A stretch of 64,000 nt of DNA from JBFELU01 sp041572755 (GTDB lineage Bacteria; Actinomycetota; Acidimicrobiia; Spongiisociales; UBA11373): the NCBI GenBank assembly GCA_041572755.1, contig JBFFRY010000010.1:7531-71530 (forward strand). Direction: 5' to 3'. Shown piece after piece: positions 1-8,030 of the stretch. The stretch's first letter is position 1; the number at the start of each line of letters is the position of its first letter. Under the pieces are notes generated by a model, which saw only the letters and a program-made list of their open reading frames with translations, did no database searches and had not been told where the DNA came from. A program made the translations under genes and the position numbers.

Positions 1-351
1 GACGGTGTGATCCTCACCGTCTACGTCGCCGATGAGGTGGTCGCCACCTGGACCCTCGCCCAACTGGAGGGGGCGGTCCCCTTCGTCGAGGCCGACATCG
101 ACGGCGAAGCCCAGCGGGGGCCGGGCCTCCTCGGCGTGCTGGATGCGTCGGGGGTCACCGACTGGGAGCGGGCCGAGGTGCTCGGCAAGGGTGAAGGGCG
201 CTCCTTCGACATCGGGATCGACATCGAGGCCTCCGAGGTGGACGAAGGCTGGATCCTCGACGTGACCAATCGGGGGACCCTCAAGCTGGCCGCCGAGGAG
301 CTTCCCCGAGAGCAGTGGGTCCGGGACGCCAGTGAGATCCGTATCCCCTGA
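1..351 (+). CDS. Small molybdopterin-associated domain protein, possibly 5'-truncated by the window edge
   Basis: The reading frame is open from the first base. A GTG at position 7 could be the start, giving 114 aa, but the gene may begin upstream of the window. The acidic protein has a beta-rich pattern with a WTLAQLE motif near the N-terminus, a GPGLLGVL segment, and a C-terminal DVTNRGTLKL plus WVRD motif. This resembles the small single-domain proteins related to the sulfite-oxidase molybdopterin fold that often accompany molybdenum-cofactor genes; that assignment is from memory of the pattern and is weak. It overlaps the next gene by 20 nt and leads a cofactor operon, which supports a cofactor-related role. 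Confidence 0.5.
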   Translation, partial: DGVILTVYVADEVVATWTLAQLEGAVPFVEADIDGEAQRGPGLLGVLDASGVTDWERAEVLGKGEGRSFDIGIDIEASEVDEGWILDVTNRGTLKLAAEELPREQWVRDASEIRIP

Positions 352-1051
352 TCTGATCGTCGCCATCGACGACACCGACATGCCGGGGACCCGGGGGACC
401 GGGCGTCTGGCCCGCCTGATCGCCGAGGAGCTCTCCCCGGTGGGCCGGTCCCTCGGGGTCACCCGACATCAGCTGTTCGAAGGTCCCGGGGTTCCCAAGA
501 CCCACCGCAACTCCGCGGCCGCCATCGGAATCGCCACCAGTGCCTCTCCCCAGGCGATCCTGGAGGATGCGGCCGCCATCGTGTCTCGAGAGCACGCCCC
601 CGGTTCGGATCCGGGGGTGGCGGTCCTCAGCGGTTCGCCGGCTCCGGAACTGGTGACGTTCGGGAGACGGACCCAGGAGGGCTTGGTCGATCGGGACGAA
701 GCCCTGCGGGTCGCCGCCGCGAGTGGGATGCTCGTGCGGGGATTGGCCGGCACCGGGGACGGGATCATCGGGTCGGTGGCGGCGGCGGCGCTGCGGGCCG
801 ACGGCAGCGACGGTCGCTACGTCGGTCTCCGCGGGATTCGCAGCCTGACGGGCACGATGACCGCGGCCGAGATCCTGAGCCGCTCCGACATCACCGCCGT
901 GGTCGATCTCGCCACCGGTGAGTCGGTGCCGGGCGACGGTAGGCTCGACACCGGCGACTGGATCCGCCCCCGCCTCGTCGGGGGCCGTCCGGTCCTGATG
1001 GCCCGCCGCGACCGAGGAGCTTGGGTGAATGCGGACGCTCGCCCCAGCTAG
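332..1051 (+). CDS. TiaS-like DDTD-motif protein of unknown function
   Basis: This is a 239-aa protein opening with an AIDDTDMPGTRGTGRLAR region. The IDDTD signature is the N-terminal hallmark of TiaS, the archaeal tRNA(Ile2) agmatinylcytidine synthetase. The protein is much shorter than TiaS and lacks its zinc and OB-fold C-terminal parts, so it is unlikely to modify tRNA by that mechanism. Short bacterial homologues are of unknown function. The GTG start at 332 overlaps the upstream gene by 20 nt, and the stop overlaps the downstream membrane-protein gene by 23 nt, so the three are probably co-translated with the two MoeA genes. A link to the molybdenum/tungsten cofactor is inferred only from this context. 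Confidence 0.6.
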   Translation: MRSVSPDLIVAIDDTDMPGTRGTGRLARLIAEELSPVGRSLGVTRHQLFEGPGVPKTHRNSAAAIGIATSASPQAILEDAAAIVSREHAPGSDPGVAVLSGSPAPELVTFGRRTQEGLVDRDEALRVAAASGMLVRGLAGTGDGIIGSVAAAALRADGSDGRYVGLRGIRSLTGTMTAAEILSRSDITAVVDLATGESVPGDGRLDTGDWIRPRLVGGRPVLMARRDRGAWVNADARPS

Positions 1052-1595
1052 AGACACGGCAAAGACGACCCGGCCGCTTCCGGTCGACCTGGCCCTGGCG
1101 GTACTGGTCGGCCTGGTGGCGGCGCTCGCCAAGCGCCACCTCGACTTCCACCTCGGCGTGCCCGGTCATGCCGGGGTCGGTTGGATCGCCGCGCTGGTGG
1201 CCGGTGTCCTCGTCAACCCCCGGCGGGGAATGGCGGTCATCGCCGGGCTGTCGATGGCGATGTGGGGGGTGCCGGTCGGGCTGGGGCACACCCTCGGCTA
1301 CAACGCCGTCCTCTACGGGACCGCCGCCGGTGTGCTGGAACTCTCGGCCCTGCTCCGGCTCCCGCTGACCCGATGGTGGGGAGCGATGGCCGCCGGGGCG
1401 GCGGTCCACATCGCCAAGTACGCCTTCGTGTTCGGGCGAGCCTGGGTGTCGGGGATCATCCGCAACTTCGAGATCTACGGGATTGCCGCCGCCCTTCGCA
1501 ACCATCTGATCTTCGGGTTGGCCGGGGGCCTGGCCGGCTGGGCCCTGTACCGGGGCGGCGCGGCCCTCATCGCCTTCCGCCGCGGCCGCACCTGA
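1029..1595 (+). CDS. Integral membrane protein, possibly an ECF-type substrate-binding (S) component
   Basis: This 188-aa protein has roughly five to six hydrophobic segments (about residues 18-35, 48-62, 70-90, 95-110, 120-135 and 160-180). The ATG at 1029 lies inside the preceding gene. Size and topology fit S components of energy-coupling-factor transporters and similar small uptake proteins, and an HLGVPGHAG loop is reminiscent of one such family. No ATPase or T component is encoded nearby, so it would have to use a shared energizing module. Its place between cofactor genes suggests uptake of a metal oxyanion or pterin-related compound, but this is inference. Confidence 0.5.
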   Translation: MRTLAPARDTAKTTRPLPVDLALAVLVGLVAALAKRHLDFHLGVPGHAGVGWIAALVAGVLVNPRRGMAVIAGLSMAMWGVPVGLGHTLGYNAVLYGTAAGVLELSALLRLPLTRWWGAMAAGAAVHIAKYAFVFGRAWVSGIIRNFEIYGIAAALRNHLIFGLAGGLAGWALYRGGAALIAFRRGRT

Positions 1596-1605
1596 GGGGA
1601 TCGCA

Positions 1606-3099
1606 GTGGTGACGGTCCGACTCCCCGACATGCTCCGCAAGTACGCCGGCGGCGCCGAATCGATCGACGTGGTTGGGAGCACCGTCGCCGAGGCCCTCCG
1701 GACGCTGGTCGAGGCGCATCCCGATCTCGGTGAGCGCCTGTTCGACGACCGGGGCATGGTGCGGGGCCACCTGTCGGTCTTCGCCGACGACCGGTTGGTT
1801 CCCCGGGAAGCAGCCGAGGAGGAGGCGGCGGCCGATCTCATCCGCATCCTGGTGGCGGTGGCCGGGGGGTCCGACATCCGCATGCGGGGCTTTCGGGACC
1901 GGGCCACGGTGGACGAGGCCCGGTCGGCGGCGCTCGAGGGGGTGGCGCCGCTCCCCGCCGAGCCGGTCCCGGTCACCGAATGCGTCGGTCGGGTGCTCGC
2001 CGCCGACGTGGTGAGCGAAGTCGATGTTCCGCCGTTCCGGCGGGCCACGATGGACGGGTACGCGGTCCGGGCCGCCGACACCTTCGGGGCGACGGCGTAC
2101 CACCCGCTTCCTCTGGCCGTGATCGGAGAGTCGATGCCCGGTCAAGCAGCGGAGGCCCGAGTCGAGGCGGGGCAGGCGGTGAGGATCATGACCGGGGCTC
2201 CCCTCCCCGGCGGCGCCGATGCGGTGCTGCGGGCCGAAGACGCCGACTCGGGGGAGGGGACCATTGGGGCTCGTGCCCCCGTGCCGGAGGGGCGCAACGT
2301 GGGTCGGGTCGGCGAGGACGTCGCCGCCGGCACCGTCGTGCTGGAAGCCGGTCGCCACCTGCTGCCGCAGGATGCCGGGTTGCTGGCCAGCATCGGCCAC
2401 GAGCCGGTCGGCGTCCATCGCCGGCCCCGCGTGCGGGTGATCGTGTCCGGCAACGAGCTGCTCCCACCCGGGGAGCGGCCGCGGGGCTCGCGGATCGTCG
2501 ACAGCAACTCCCCGATGCTGGCGGCGCTGGTGGAACGGGACGGCGGGACGGTGGAGAGCGTGCGGCGTCTCCCCGACGGCCGGGAGCCGATGCGGGAGGC
2601 CCTCGCCGAAGGGGGCGCCGAGGTGATCATCACCGCCGGGGCGGTCTCGGTGGGCCGGGAGGACTACACCCCGCTCCTCGTGGCCGAGCTCGGGGAACTC
2701 CTCATCCACGGGGTGACGATGCGGCCCTCGTCGCCGACCGGGGTGGGCCGGATTGGGGACACCCCGGTGCTGCTGCTGCCCGGCAACCCGGTGTCGTGCC
2801 TGGTGGCCTACGACTTCTTCGCCGGTCCGGTGATCCGGGTGCTCGGCGGTCTCCCCGCCGGTTGGCCCTATCGAACGCAGATGCTGCCGCTCGCCACGCG
2901 ACTCGTGTCCCAGATCGGGCGCACCGACTACGCCCGGGTGGTGGTGGAGGGCGAGACGATCCGGCCCCTGGCGGTCACCGGGGCCTCGGTGCTGTCGTCG
3001 GTGACCCGGGCCGACGGTTTCGTGGTGGTGCCGGCCGGGCTGGAGGGATACCCCGAAGGTGCCGTCGTCGAGGTCCATCTCTACGGAGCGCGGCCGTGA
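1606..3099 (+). CDS. moeA: MoaD-MoeA fusion: sulfur-carrier-like domain joined to molybdopterin molybdenumtransferase
   Basis: This 497-aa protein has two parts. Residues 1-88 form a MoaD/ThiS-type ubiquitin-like domain (VRLPDMLRKYAGG start, hydrophobic strand pattern) ending in an AVAGG motif with the double glycine at 87-88. From about residue 95 to the end it is MoeA: an N-terminal DVVSEVDVPPF / MDGYAVRA block, an MTGAPLPGGADAV block, and the MoCF-fold region with SGNEL, DSNSPML and LLPGNPVSCL. MoeA inserts molybdate (or tungstate) into adenylylated molybdopterin. MoaD normally needs a free C-terminal Gly-Gly for thiocarboxylation; here it is internal. The GTG start at 1606 follows a GAGGGGAT sequence. 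The stop overlaps the next moeA start. Confidence 0.88.
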   Translation: MVTVRLPDMLRKYAGGAESIDVVGSTVAEALRTLVEAHPDLGERLFDDRGMVRGHLSVFADDRLVPREAAEEEAAADLIRILVAVAGGSDIRMRGFRDRATVDEARSAALEGVAPLPAEPVPVTECVGRVLAADVVSEVDVPPFRRATMDGYAVRAADTFGATAYHPLPLAVIGESMPGQAAEARVEAGQAVRIMTGAPLPGGADAVLRAEDADSGEGTIGARAPVPEGRNVGRVGEDVAAGTVVLEAGRHLLPQDAGLLASIGHEPVGVHRRPRVRVIVSGNELLPPGERPRGSRIVDSNSPMLAALVERDGGTVESVRRLPDGREPMREALAEGGAEVIITAGAVSVGREDYTPLLVAELGELLIHGVTMRPSSPTGVGRIGDTPVLLLPGNPVSCLVAYDFFAGPVIRVLGGLPAGWPYRTQMLPLATRLVSQIGRTDYARVVVEGETIRPLAVTGASVLSSVTRADGFVVVPAGLEGYPEGAVVEVHLYGARP

Positions 3100-5027
3100 A
3101 GCAGCGCCAGTTCCTCGAAGTGGTCGACGAGGCTGTTGCCCGCCGGCGCTTCGCGGCGGCATGCGCCCACCTGGAACCCCGGGTCGAGATGGCCTCGCTG
3201 GAAGCCGGTCTCGGGCGGGTCCTCGCCGGGGATGTGGTTGCTTCCGTCGATGTGACGCCGTTCGATCGGAGCAACGTCGACGGCTTTGCGGTGCGGGCCG
3301 CCGACACCTTTGGGGCCGAGGAGCTCAATCCGGTCACGCTGCATGTCGCCGACTGGTCGCTGGCCGCCGGGGACGCTCCCCCCGAGGGGCGGGACGTGAG
3401 TGCCGGCGAGGCGGTCGCCATCGCCACCGGGGCGGTGGTGCCGCGAGGGGCGGATGCCGTGGTGATGGTGGAGCACACCGAGTTGCAGGCCGAGGGTCTC
3501 CGGGTGCTGCGCCCGGTGGTGCCGGGGGACAACGTCACGTTCGCCGGATCCGACATCGGCCGCGGAGAGGTGGTGGTGCGCCGCGGCGTCCGGCTCACCT
3601 CCCGGGAGACCGGGGTGCTGGCGGCAGTCGGGGCCTCGGAGGTCGGGGTGTATGCCCGTCCCCGGGTGGCGGTGGTGTCGACCGGCGACGAGATCGTCGC
3701 TCCGGGCCGGCCGCTCGAAATGGGTCACATCTACGACAGCAACCAGCGGATCCTGCTCGATGCGGTGGCCGAATTGGGATGCCAGCCGGTCGCCAAGGGG
3801 ATCGTCCCCGACGACGAGCGGTTGCTCGAAGCCACCATCGGCCCGCTGGTGGAGGGTCCCGACGCCGTCGACGTGGTGCTGTTGTCGGGGGGGACCTCGA
3901 AGGGCGAGGGTGATCTCAACGCCACCGTGGTGCACCGCCTCGCCGAACGTCATCCCGACTCCCCGGGGGTGGTGGTGCACGGGGTGGCCCTCAAGCCGGG
4001 CAAGCCGATCATGCTGGCGGTGGTGGCCGGGACCCCGTTGGTGGTGCTCCCCGGCTTCCCCACTTCGGCGATCTTCACGTTCTGGGAGTTCGTGGCACCG
4101 CTGCTGCGGCGCCTCTCGGGAGTGAGCGGCCGGGAGGCGGCCACGGTGAAGGCGGTGGCGCCGCTCCGGATCGCCTCGGTGCCGGGCCGTACCGAGTACT
4201 CACTGGTCGACCTCGTCGAGGGCCCGGAGGGCCTCGCCGCCTATCCGCTCGGAGCCGGCTCGGGAAGCGTGACCGCCCTGGGTCGGGCCGACGGTTTCGT
4301 ACGCATTCCGGCCTCGGTCGAGTACCTCGAGACGGGCACGACGGTCGAGGTGCGGCTCCTCAACCCGTCCGTCGAGCCGGCCGACCTGGTGGCCATCGGT
4401 AGCCACTGCATCGGGCTCGACCACCTGTTGGGGCTCCTCGCCGACCGGGGATACCGGGTCAAGATGATCCCGGTGGGCTCCACCGCCGGGCTGGCGGCGC
4501 TGGCCCGGGGCGAGGGCGACGTCGCCGGGGTTCACCTGCTCGATCCGGGGTCGGGGGAGTACAACACGCCGTTCCTCCCCGAAGGGGTGGCGATCATCGG
4601 TGGCTACGGGCGGCGTCAAGTGATCGCCCACCGGGCCGAGCACACCGGGCTCGGGGACACCCCGGAGGCGTTCCTCGAGGCGGCGAGCGAAAGGGATCTG
4701 CGGATGGTGAACCGCAACCCCGGCAGCGGCACCAGGGTGCTGATCGACGGGCTCCTCGGCGAGCACCGGCCCGACGGGTATCTGCACCAGGCCAAGACCC
4801 ACCACGCGGTGGCCGCCGTCGTCGCCCAGGGCCGGGCCGACTGGGGGATCACTCTCGACACCGTGGCGGCCGGTGTCGACCTGCAGGCCATTCCGGTCGC
4901 CGATGAGCGCTACGACCTGGCGGTGGCCGAAACCCGGCGAGAGCGCCCGGCGGTGGCGGCGCTGGCGGAGCTGCTGGCCGATGCTGCGGTGCGGGAGGCG
5001 CTGGCCGGTCTCGGGTTCGTCTCCTAG
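3096..5027 (+). CDS. moeA: Second MoeA fused to a C-terminal periplasmic-binding-protein-like domain
   Basis: The GTG at 3096 overlaps the upstream stop (GTGA), giving 643 aa. Residues 1 to about 410 are MoeA (VDVTPFDRSNVDGFAVRA, ATGAVVPRGADAVVMVEHTE, STGDE, YDSNQ, LPGFPTS). Residues about 425-640 form a binding-protein-like domain with VGSTAGLAAL, DVAGVHLLDP, NRNPGSGTR and GRADWGI motifs, as in the molybdate/LysR-like ligand domains fused to some MoeA proteins in archaea and thermophiles. Two MoeA paralogues beside an AOR-family enzyme fit separate handling of molybdate and tungstate, or a ligand-sensing MoeA; that is inference. The stop interlocks with the convergent AOR stop over four bases. 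Confidence 0.9.
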   Translation: MKQRQFLEVVDEAVARRRFAAACAHLEPRVEMASLEAGLGRVLAGDVVASVDVTPFDRSNVDGFAVRAADTFGAEELNPVTLHVADWSLAAGDAPPEGRDVSAGEAVAIATGAVVPRGADAVVMVEHTELQAEGLRVLRPVVPGDNVTFAGSDIGRGEVVVRRGVRLTSRETGVLAAVGASEVGVYARPRVAVVSTGDEIVAPGRPLEMGHIYDSNQRILLDAVAELGCQPVAKGIVPDDERLLEATIGPLVEGPDAVDVVLLSGGTSKGEGDLNATVVHRLAERHPDSPGVVVHGVALKPGKPIMLAVVAGTPLVVLPGFPTSAIFTFWEFVAPLLRRLSGVSGREAATVKAVAPLRIASVPGRTEYSLVDLVEGPEGLAAYPLGAGSGSVTALGRADGFVRIPASVEYLETGTTVEVRLLNPSVEPADLVAIGSHCIGLDHLLGLLADRGYRVKMIPVGSTAGLAALARGEGDVAGVHLLDPGSGEYNTPFLPEGVAIIGGYGRRQVIAHRAEHTGLGDTPEAFLEAASERDLRMVNRNPGSGTRVLIDGLLGEHRPDGYLHQAKTHHAVAAVVAQGRADWGITLDTVAAGVDLQAIPVADERYDLAVAETRRERPAVAALAELLADAAVREALAGLGFVS

Positions 5028-6841
5028 AGGAACCCCGCCGTCCGGGCCCGCTCATCGAGCGCGGCCATCACCTTCTCCCGCATCTCGATGAAGAACTCCG
5101 CCGAGGTGAGGTAGGGGAGGTCGATGTTGGGGTTGGGCTCGTAGGCGAGGGCGGGCAGAACGTAGTCGGCCTCGGTGAACCCCCGACGGCGCTCCACGGC
5201 GTAGCCGCGTAGGAAGGTGCGGGCCACGGTGTCCCGGAGCTGCTCGGTGGTGATGTCCAACTCGGTGGCGGTGCGCACGGCCCGGGCCGCCCATTGGTCG
5301 TCGATGTTGGCGAACTTGCACAGACCCAACAGGTCGTCGCGCAAGTAGAGCGGTCCCCGATTGGTGGTGGCATCGACCCAGTAGTCGATGCCCGTCTCCC
5401 GTTCGATCACCAGCAGGAAGAAGGTGCGCATCGACATGTGACCCCCGGCCAGTGCCCACGGATAGGCCGGATTGGTCTGCGGCAGGTAGGCGGGGTACTC
5501 GAGGCCCTTGCCGTGCATGGCGTAGGCGTCGTCGCCGGTCTGATCCGCCAGCCGCATCACCCCCCGGCCCACCTCGGGCAGCCGGCCTCGAGCCACCGTC
5601 TCGATCGCCGCTGTGGTGGCGGCGACATCTCCGAAGGCGAGCCCGTCGACGATCGGGTCGTCGGGGTGGCGGCGGTTGTGGTCCATCACGTAACCGAGGG
5701 TGACGCCCAGCGAGATCGAGTCCATGCCCAGCTCATCGGTCAGCTCGATGAGGTCCAGGGCGGCATCGATGTCGAAGATCCCCAGGTTGGAGGACAGCAG
5801 CGTGATCGGCTCGTAGTCCACTTTGGCCCGGAACGGCCCGGCCTGCCCGTCGACCTCGCTGTGGACGTTCTTGTGGCATTTGATGCCGCACAGGTGGCAA
5901 CCCTCGGCCTTGACGACGTAGGGCCCTTCCTCCACGGCCGGGCGGAGCAGGGGCACGGAGACCTCGGTGCCGGTGGGGGCGAAGTTGAACTCGGGGAGGC
6001 TTCCCGCCTCCCGCATCATCTTCATGGTGCGCCACGTCCCACCCCGATCGTGGGGGAGGTCGCGGTAGCGGGCGCTCCCCTCCCCGAGGTTGATCTCCTT
6101 GTTGACCTCCTTGAGGCCTCGGGCCCGCACGGCCGGGTCGGGGCCGTCGGCGGCGATGGCCCACAGGTTCTTGGAGCCCATGACGCCGCCGTAGCCGCCC
6201 CGCCCGCAGAAGCGGGACTTGGGATCGCCGCTCTCCAGCTGGTTGTCGGTCGACAGCGCGATGGCGGCGTACCGAACGGCCTCCCAGTGCTCACCGGCCG
6301 GGCCGATCACCGCGAAGTGGGCCCCGGGATACCGGGCGTGGAGATCCTGGATCCGGTCGTTGACGCGGCGGCCCTCCAAGTCGCCGGCGTCGAGGAAGTC
6401 GAAGGCGGCGGGCCCCCCGGGGCCTTCCGGGTCGCCGGCCGGGGTGAGATGCAGCAGGGTGGGGCGGGGGGCCCTTCCGGTGAAGACGACGTCGTCGATG
6501 CCGAGGGCCCGCAGCTTGGTGCCGAAGTGGCCGCTGCCGCTGGACCACATCAGCCCCGGTGCTCCCGACCGGGAGGTCTTGAGGGGCGAGTAACCGTGGA
6601 AGAAGACCCGCAGGCCGGTCATCACCCGGGTCCCCGACAGCATCCCCAGGTTCATCATCAGCGGCGACTCGGGAGCGTAGGGATCGGCGACATCGAACTC
6701 GGCGAGGTACTTGGTGGCTCGGGCGATGCCGCCGAGGACGTCCTCGAAGTCACGGCAGGGCAGGCGCTCGAAACGGACGGCGCCCCTGGCCAGATCGACG
6801 TGGTAGCGGTTGAAGCTGAAGTCGGTGGCCGGCCGTGTCAT
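5024..6841 (-). CDS. Aldehyde ferredoxin oxidoreductase family (tungsten/molybdenum bis-pterin) enzyme
   Basis: The ATG at 6841 gives 605 aa; the frame is open further upstream, but that part does not look like the family. AOR-family enzymes oxidise aldehydes to acids with ferredoxin, using a tungsten (sometimes molybdenum) bis-pterin and a 4Fe-4S cluster. Cluster ligands are visible as CHLCGIKC (C315, C318, C322) plus C508 in LGLCKF. The N-terminal pterin-binding region shows SGSGHFGTKL and RFCGRGGYGGVMGSKN. Length matches the family. It is cytoplasmic with no export signal. It is convergent with the two moeA genes, which would supply its cofactor, and divergent from a sugar-acid-type dehydratase. 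Its substrate aldehyde is unknown. Confidence 0.92.
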   Translation of the reverse strand: MTRPATDFSFNRYHVDLARGAVRFERLPCRDFEDVLGGIARATKYLAEFDVADPYAPESPLMMNLGMLSGTRVMTGLRVFFHGYSPLKTSRSGAPGLMWSSGSGHFGTKLRALGIDDVVFTGRAPRPTLLHLTPAGDPEGPGGPAAFDFLDAGDLEGRRVNDRIQDLHARYPGAHFAVIGPAGEHWEAVRYAAIALSTDNQLESGDPKSRFCGRGGYGGVMGSKNLWAIAADGPDPAVRARGLKEVNKEINLGEGSARYRDLPHDRGGTWRTMKMMREAGSLPEFNFAPTGTEVSVPLLRPAVEEGPYVVKAEGCHLCGIKCHKNVHSEVDGQAGPFRAKVDYEPITLLSSNLGIFDIDAALDLIELTDELGMDSISLGVTLGYVMDHNRRHPDDPIVDGLAFGDVAATTAAIETVARGRLPEVGRGVMRLADQTGDDAYAMHGKGLEYPAYLPQTNPAYPWALAGGHMSMRTFFLLVIERETGIDYWVDATTNRGPLYLRDDLLGLCKFANIDDQWAARAVRTATELDITTEQLRDTVARTFLRGYAVERRRGFTEADYVLPALAYEPNPNIDLPYLTSAEFFIEMREKVMAALDERARTAGFL

Positions 6842-6848
6842 GGCCCGA

Positions 6849-6901
6849 TTATGGCCGTCGGCCGGCGGCGCCCGAAGCGGCGTCGCGGGGGGCGTTACAG
6901 T
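6849..6901. promoter_or_regulatory. Divergent promoter pair between the AOR gene and the enolase-superfamily gene
   Basis: The 70-bp gap has a CATAAT hexamer on the minus strand (6854-6849), 7 nt before the AOR ATG, and TACAGT on the plus strand (6896-6901), 10 nt before the ATG at 6912. Both would start transcription at or very near the start codon, as for leaderless mRNAs. No Shine-Dalgarno sequence is visible for either gene. -35 elements are not clear. Confidence 0.45.
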
Positions 6902-6911
6902 CGAGCCATCC

Positions 6912-8030
6912 ATGAGCGTCATCGAGCGGGTCGAGGCGAGAGCGGTGCGGGTGCCCGTGGAGCGCCCGGTCTCGATGGCGAACCGCACCTTCTCGGGTCG
7001 GGACTTCCTTCTGGTGCGGGTCCACGCCTCGGGGGCCGCCGGGCTCGGATTCGCCTACATCGGTCACGCCGGGGCCCGGCTCGCCGCCGCCGCCGTGCGG
7101 GAACTGTTGGCCCCCCTGGTGGTGAGCGCCGACCGCGGGGACGGCGAGGGGATCTGGGATCGCATGTTCCGGGCCACGTTGCTGCACGGTCGGGCCGGGG
7201 TGGTGATGCGGGCCCTCAGTGCCGTCGACATCGCACTGTGGGAACTCAACGCCCGGATCGAGGGAGTTCCGCTCTCCGAGGCCTTGGGCGGCCGCAAGGC
7301 GGAGACGGTGCCCTGCTACGCCTCCGGGGGCTACTACGCCGCCGGCAGGACCCTCGACGATCTGGCGGCCGAGGTGTCCGGGTACCTCGAGGCCGGCTAT
7401 CGGGCGGTCAAGATCAAGGTGGGGCGTCTCTCGCCGAGTGAAGACGGGGCTCGCATTGCCGCCTGTCGGGAGGCGATCGGGCCCGACGTCCCGCTGTTGT
7501 TGGATGCCAACAACGCCTGGGAGTCGGTGTCGCAGGCCGTGGAACACCTGCGGGCCTGGGAGCGTCACGATCCCTATTGGATCGAGGAACCGTTCCTCCC
7601 CGACGACCTGGCGTCGCTCATCCCGCTGGCCCGATCCACGCCGATCCCGATCGCCACCGGCGAGATCGGCTCGACCCGATGGCATTTCCGGGATCTGATG
7701 GAGACCGGGGCGGTCTCGTTCGTCAACCCCGACGCTCCGGTGCTTGGGGGACTCACCGAGTACCGCCGAGTCGACGAGATGGCGGCGTCGTACGGGGTCA
7801 CCGTGTGCCCCCACTGGTTCGACACCCTTCACGTCCACACCGTGGCGGCCTCGGCGGCGGCCCACATGGTGGAGGTGTTCCCCGACGACGAGGTCTTCAA
7901 CTTCCGGCGCCTCGTGGATGCCGGGCCGGAACTGCTCGACGGGGAGCTGAAGGTACCGGCCGGACCGGGGCTCGGAGTCGACCTCGACCTCGAGGCCGTG
8001 GAGCGGTACGCCCTGGAACGTTGGGCATGA
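6912..8030 (+). CDS. Mandelate racemase / muconate-lactonizing enzyme family protein (enolase superfamily)
   Basis: The ATG at 6912 gives 372 aa, normal for the family. These enzymes abstract a proton alpha to a carboxylate and use Mg2+. Visible residues are the K167-x-K169 pair in AVKIKVG, metal ligands D198 (LLLDAN), E225 (IEEPF) and E251 (GEIGS), and H301 in CPHWFD as the opposing base. The set resembles acid-sugar dehydratases or racemases, but the substrate cannot be read from sequence. Its stop overlaps the start of the FAD oxidase gene (ATGA), so the two are translationally coupled. Confidence 0.88.
   Translation: MSVIERVEARAVRVPVERPVSMANRTFSGRDFLLVRVHASGAAGLGFAYIGHAGARLAAAAVRELLAPLVVSADRGDGEGIWDRMFRATLLHGRAGVVMRALSAVDIALWELNARIEGVPLSEALGGRKAETVPCYASGGYYAAGRTLDDLAAEVSGYLEAGYRAVKIKVGRLSPSEDGARIAACREAIGPDVPLLLDANNAWESVSQAVEHLRAWERHDPYWIEEPFLPDDLASLIPLARSTPIPIATGEIGSTRWHFRDLMETGAVSFVNPDAPVLGGLTEYRRVDEMAASYGVTVCPHWFDTLHVHTVAASAAAHMVEVFPDDEVFNFRRLVDAGPELLDGELKVPAGPGLGVDLDLEAVERYALERWA

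Noticed and set aside
1980..3095. Extended open frame upstream of the second moeA, in another frame of the first
   Set aside because: The sequence there is Arg/Gly-rich shadow coding; the MoeA homology begins at the GTG 3096.
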